Assembly (NCBI GenBank): GCA_035642125.1
Contig: DASQSZ010000316.1
Location: 1-7,927, forward strand
Source of the DNA: CALAED01 sp937891035
GTDB lineage: Bacteria > Actinomycetota > Actinomycetes > Streptosporangiales > Streptosporangiaceae
Length of the DNA: 7,927 bases
Direction: 5' to 3'
The notes under the pieces are model-generated. The model ran no database searches. It had not been told where the DNA came from and saw only the letters and a program-made list of their open reading frames with translations. Of the stretch, positions 6,659 to 7,927 are shown one piece after another (position 1 is the stretch's first letter; each line of letters opens with the position of its first letter). The position numbers and the translations under genes are program-made.

Positions 6659-6718
6659 ATGGCCATCGGCCTGCTCCCGCTCGTTATGGCGATCTTCGAG
6701 TTCAACCGCGGGGAGTAG
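6659..6718 (+). CDS. Doubtful 19-codon hydrophobic ORF
   Basis: ATG 6659 to TAG 6716-6718 encodes MAIGLLPLVMAIFEFNRGE, a hydrophobic stretch with a charged end. A weak GGGA (6645-6648) lies 10 nt upstream. The 11-nt context AGCCGATCATG is identical to that at the start of the VOC gene (5827-5837). I do not recognise it. The length is too short for coding statistics and the frame is open by chance over a long distance upstream, so it may well not be a gene. Confidence 0.15.
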   Translation: MAIGLLPLVMAIFEFNRGE

Positions 6719-6730
6719 GGCATGTCTCAA

Positions 6731-6749
6731 CGTCGCCGTCTGGGCGACG
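6731..6749. terminator. Candidate terminator hairpin in the convergent region
   Basis: CGTCGCC-GTCTG-GGCGACG is a perfect 7-bp GC-rich stem with a 5-nt loop, and being an inverted repeat it can act on either strand. It is the best terminator candidate for both convergent genes, lying 105 nt past the VOC stop and about 64 nt past the sigma-factor stop. It has no U-tract, which is common in this group. Confidence 0.45.
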
Positions 6750-6777
6750 CGCAGCACGACAGCGGGACTGTGAGACA

Positions 6778-6792
6778 CGCCCTGGCGGGGCG
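6778..6792. terminator. Secondary hairpin near the sigma-factor gene 3' end
   Basis: CGCCC-TGGCG-GGGCG is a perfect 5-bp stem 21 nt beyond the sigma-factor stop on its strand. It is a weak terminator candidate alone, but it lies next to the 7-bp hairpin at 6731-6749 and may act with it. Confidence 0.3.
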
Positions 6793-6812
6793 GCTTGCCG
6801 GCGGCCGGGCGG

Positions 6813-7790
6813 TCAGACGGCGAAGTCGAGCAGCGGCTGGGCGTTGCTCGGGTGGCGCAGCTTGGACAGCGATTCCTTTTCCAGCTGCCGGATCCGCTCG
6901 CGGGTCAGCCCCATGTGCTTGCCGATCTCGTCAAGCGTGCGCGGCGTCCCGTCGTACAGGCCAAAGCGCATCGCCATGATCTTCGACTCGCGGGGGGACA
7001 GCACGTTCAGCGCGCGGCGCAGCTGGTCGGCCATGAGCTGGCGATCGACCAGCTCGGCGGCTTCTGGACTGTCGGTGTCTTCGATGAGGTCGCCGATGCG
7101 GGTGTCGCCGTCCTCGCCGATCGTGGAGTCGAGGCTGATCGGCTGGCGGCTGGTGCGCAGCAGCTCGAGCACCTGCTCGGGGCTCTTGTCGAGCTCGACG
7201 GCCAGCTCCTCTGGGGTCGGCTCGCGGCCGAGCCGCTGGTGCATGTCCCGCTCGACCCGGCTGAGCTTGCTGAGCAACTCCAGCACGTGCACCGGGAGCC
7301 GGATGGTGCGCGCCGAGTCGGCGAAGCCGCGCTGGATCGCCTGCCGGATCCACCACATGGCGTAGGTGGAGAACTTGTAGCCCTTGGTGTAGTCGAACTT
7401 CTCGACCGCCCGGATCAGCCCGAGGTTGCCCTCCTGCACGACGTCGAGCAGCGACAGGCCGCGGTCGGAGTACTTCTTGGCGACCGAGACGACCAGCCGC
7501 AGGTTCGCCTCCAGCATGTGGGCCTTGGCGCGGCGGCCGTCCTCGACGATCCACTCCAGCTCGTCGCGGTCGCCGTCGTTCAGCCGCTCGCCGGTCTCGA
7601 GCTTGTGCTCGGCGTACAGCCCGGCCTCGATGCGCTTGGCCAGCTCCACCTCCTGCTCGGCGGTGAGCAGCTTGCGGCGCCCGATCCCGTTCAGGTAGGC
7701 CCGCACCAAGTCGCTGGAGACGCCCTGCTCCTCGATCGCCTCGAGGGCCTCGAATGCCTGGAAGGCGTCCAGCTGTGCCGTGGCTGCCAC
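6813..7790 (-). CDS. Group 2 (SigB/Hrd-like) sigma-70 factor of RNA polymerase
   Basis: This 325-residue sigma factor binds core RNA polymerase and directs it to housekeeping-like promoters. Regions are visible in order: 1.2 at 25-60 (VRAYLNGIG...EVELAKRIEAGLYAE); region 2 at about 91-160 with the core-binding signature DVVQEGNLGLIRAV (116-129) and the -10 recognition/melting segment KFSTYAMWWIRQAI (139-152); region 3 at about 168-250; and region 4 at 256-312 with the -35-binding helix-turn-helix DEIGKHMGLTRERIRQLEKE (287-306). The long acidic region 1.1 of the primary factor HrdB/SigA is missing; only about 24 residues precede region 1.2. Length and sequence resemble mycobacterial SigB and Streptomyces HrdA/HrdD, that is non-essential, stress- or stationary-phase-type principal-like factors. 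Which paralogue it is cannot be decided here. The start is GTG at 7790-7788, with GGAGGGG 6 nt upstream. It is divergent from nothing in the window and convergent with the VOC gene. Confidence 0.95.
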   Translation of the reverse strand: MAATAQLDAFQAFEALEAIEEQGVSSDLVRAYLNGIGRRKLLTAEQEVELAKRIEAGLYAEHKLETGERLNDGDRDELEWIVEDGRRAKAHMLEANLRLVVSVAKKYSDRGLSLLDVVQEGNLGLIRAVEKFDYTKGYKFSTYAMWWIRQAIQRGFADSARTIRLPVHVLELLSKLSRVERDMHQRLGREPTPEELAVELDKSPEQVLELLRTSRQPISLDSTIGEDGDTRIGDLIEDTDSPEAAELVDRQLMADQLRRALNVLSPRESKIMAMRFGLYDGTPRTLDEIGKHMGLTRERIRQLEKESLSKLRHPSNAQPLLDFAV

Positions 7791-7796
7791 GTTCGT

Positions 7797-7803
7797 CCCC
7801 TCC
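7797..7803 (-). promoter_or_regulatory. Ribosome-binding site of the sigma-factor gene
   Basis: On the minus strand GGAGGGG lies 6 nt before the GTG start at 7790. It is strong, and it confirms the GTG as the start. Confidence 0.8.
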
Positions 7804-7815
7804 GTCGACTGCGTC

Positions 7816-7836
7816 TGCCGGCTGGTGTTGCCGGCA
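7816..7836 (-). promoter_or_regulatory. Hairpin/dyad in the leader of the sigma-factor gene
   Basis: TGCCGGC and GCCGGCA form a perfect 7-bp inverted repeat around a 7-nt loop, 12 nt upstream of the RBS on the minus strand. It overlaps the 10-bp palindrome GGCATATGCC (7833-7842). It may be a 5'-UTR stem-loop or a protein-binding dyad; the sequence does not tell which. No convincing promoter hexamers could be placed between here and the window end. Confidence 0.4.
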
Positions 7837-7876
7837 TATGCCAGAGTGGCCGAGGACGCGTGAAACGGCGGTGAGC

Positions 7877-7891
7877 CGGATGTGTAATCCG
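7877..7891. repeat. Short dyad upstream of the sigma-factor gene
   Basis: CGGAT-GTGTA-ATCCG is a perfect 5-bp inverted repeat with a 5-nt spacer, about 87 nt upstream of the sigma-factor start. It has the size of a small operator, but dyads of this length are frequent by chance. Confidence 0.25.
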
Positions 7892-7927
7892 TGTGAGTTT
7901 TCGCGATACCGGGGAACCGGTGGCCTA

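Larger units (their letters stand above)
6627..6812. other. Convergent intergenic region between the VOC gene and the sigma-factor gene
   Basis: These 186 nt separate two convergent genes, so both transcripts should end here. Apart from the doubtful 19-codon ORF, the content is GC-rich with two short perfect hairpins. I see no promoter, tRNA or repeat. Confidence 0.6.

Noticed and set aside
6722..6979. 85-codon + strand ORF in the convergent region
   Set aside because: It runs antisense into the sigma-factor gene, is Arg-rich, has only a modest RBS and contains the hairpin thought to be a terminator.
6795..7874. 359-codon + strand ORF opposite the sigma-factor gene
   Set aside because: It is antisense to a clearly recognisable sigma-70 factor, and its Leu/Gln/Val-rich sequence has no domain motifs.
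7859..7891. Possible SigR-type (GGAAT...GTT) or sigma-70 promoter before the sigma-factor gene
   Set aside because: On the minus strand GGATT is followed by GTT after 19 nt rather than 17-18, with a mismatch in the first box. TTCACG with CATATG 18 nt away has a poor -10. Neither is good enough to call.
1..7927. Mobile elements, CRISPR arrays, tRNA/rRNA, riboswitches or an undescribed defence system
   Set aside because: No terminal inverted repeats with transposase, no spaced direct repeats, no RNA gene signatures. Every long gene belongs to a known metabolic or transcription family.

Overview
The window is a very GC-rich stretch with the strong third-codon G/C bias, GTG starts and GGAGG ribosome-binding sites expected of an actinobacterium, plausibly a Streptosporangium/Nonomuraea/Actinomadura-type actinomycete. 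The genus is inferred from gene content and codon use only. I see no mobile element, CRISPR array, rRNA or tRNA.

Positions 1-5704 hold a nitrite/nitrate assimilation cluster, all on the + strand. (i) A 5'-truncated flavoprotein has a C-terminal BFD-type [2Fe-2S] domain. It resembles the N-terminal half of NirB and is probably the electron-transfer partner of an assimilatory nitrate reductase encoded just upstream, outside the window. (ii) nirB encodes the large siroheme/[4Fe-4S] subunit of NAD(P)H nitrite reductase. (iii) nirD encodes the small subunit, with a Rieske fold lacking cluster ligands. (iv) A HemD-like (uroporphyrinogen-III synthase fold) plus OmpR-type winged-helix fusion matches NnaR, the nitrate/nitrite assimilation regulator known from Streptomyces and mycobacteria. 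nirB, nirD and nnaR are joined by two 4-nt GTGA overlaps, each with GGAGG exactly 10 nt upstream of the start. They look like one translationally coupled operon that makes the enzyme together with its regulator. The 68-nt gap before nirB carries a helically phased series of GTnAC/GAAAC-like pentamers suggesting a GlnR operator. It also has a -10-like hexamer placed so that nirB mRNA would begin at its ATG (leaderless).

Positions 5705-6812 hold one monocistronic-looking gene for a two-domain VOC (glyoxalase-fold) protein of the mycobacterial Cfp30B/Rv0577 type, with its own candidate promoter and a strong RBS. A GC-rich convergent intergenic region follows, with small hairpins and a doubtful 19-codon ORF.

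Positions 6813-7790 (minus strand) encode a group 2 (SigB/Hrd-like) sigma-70 factor lacking region 1.1. Its 5' leader, up to the window end, contains a 7-bp hairpin just upstream of the RBS and further small dyads.

All gene families here are known. The points most worth a second look are the placement of nnaR inside the nirBD operon, the putative GlnR site with a leaderless nirB start, and the structured sigma-factor leader.
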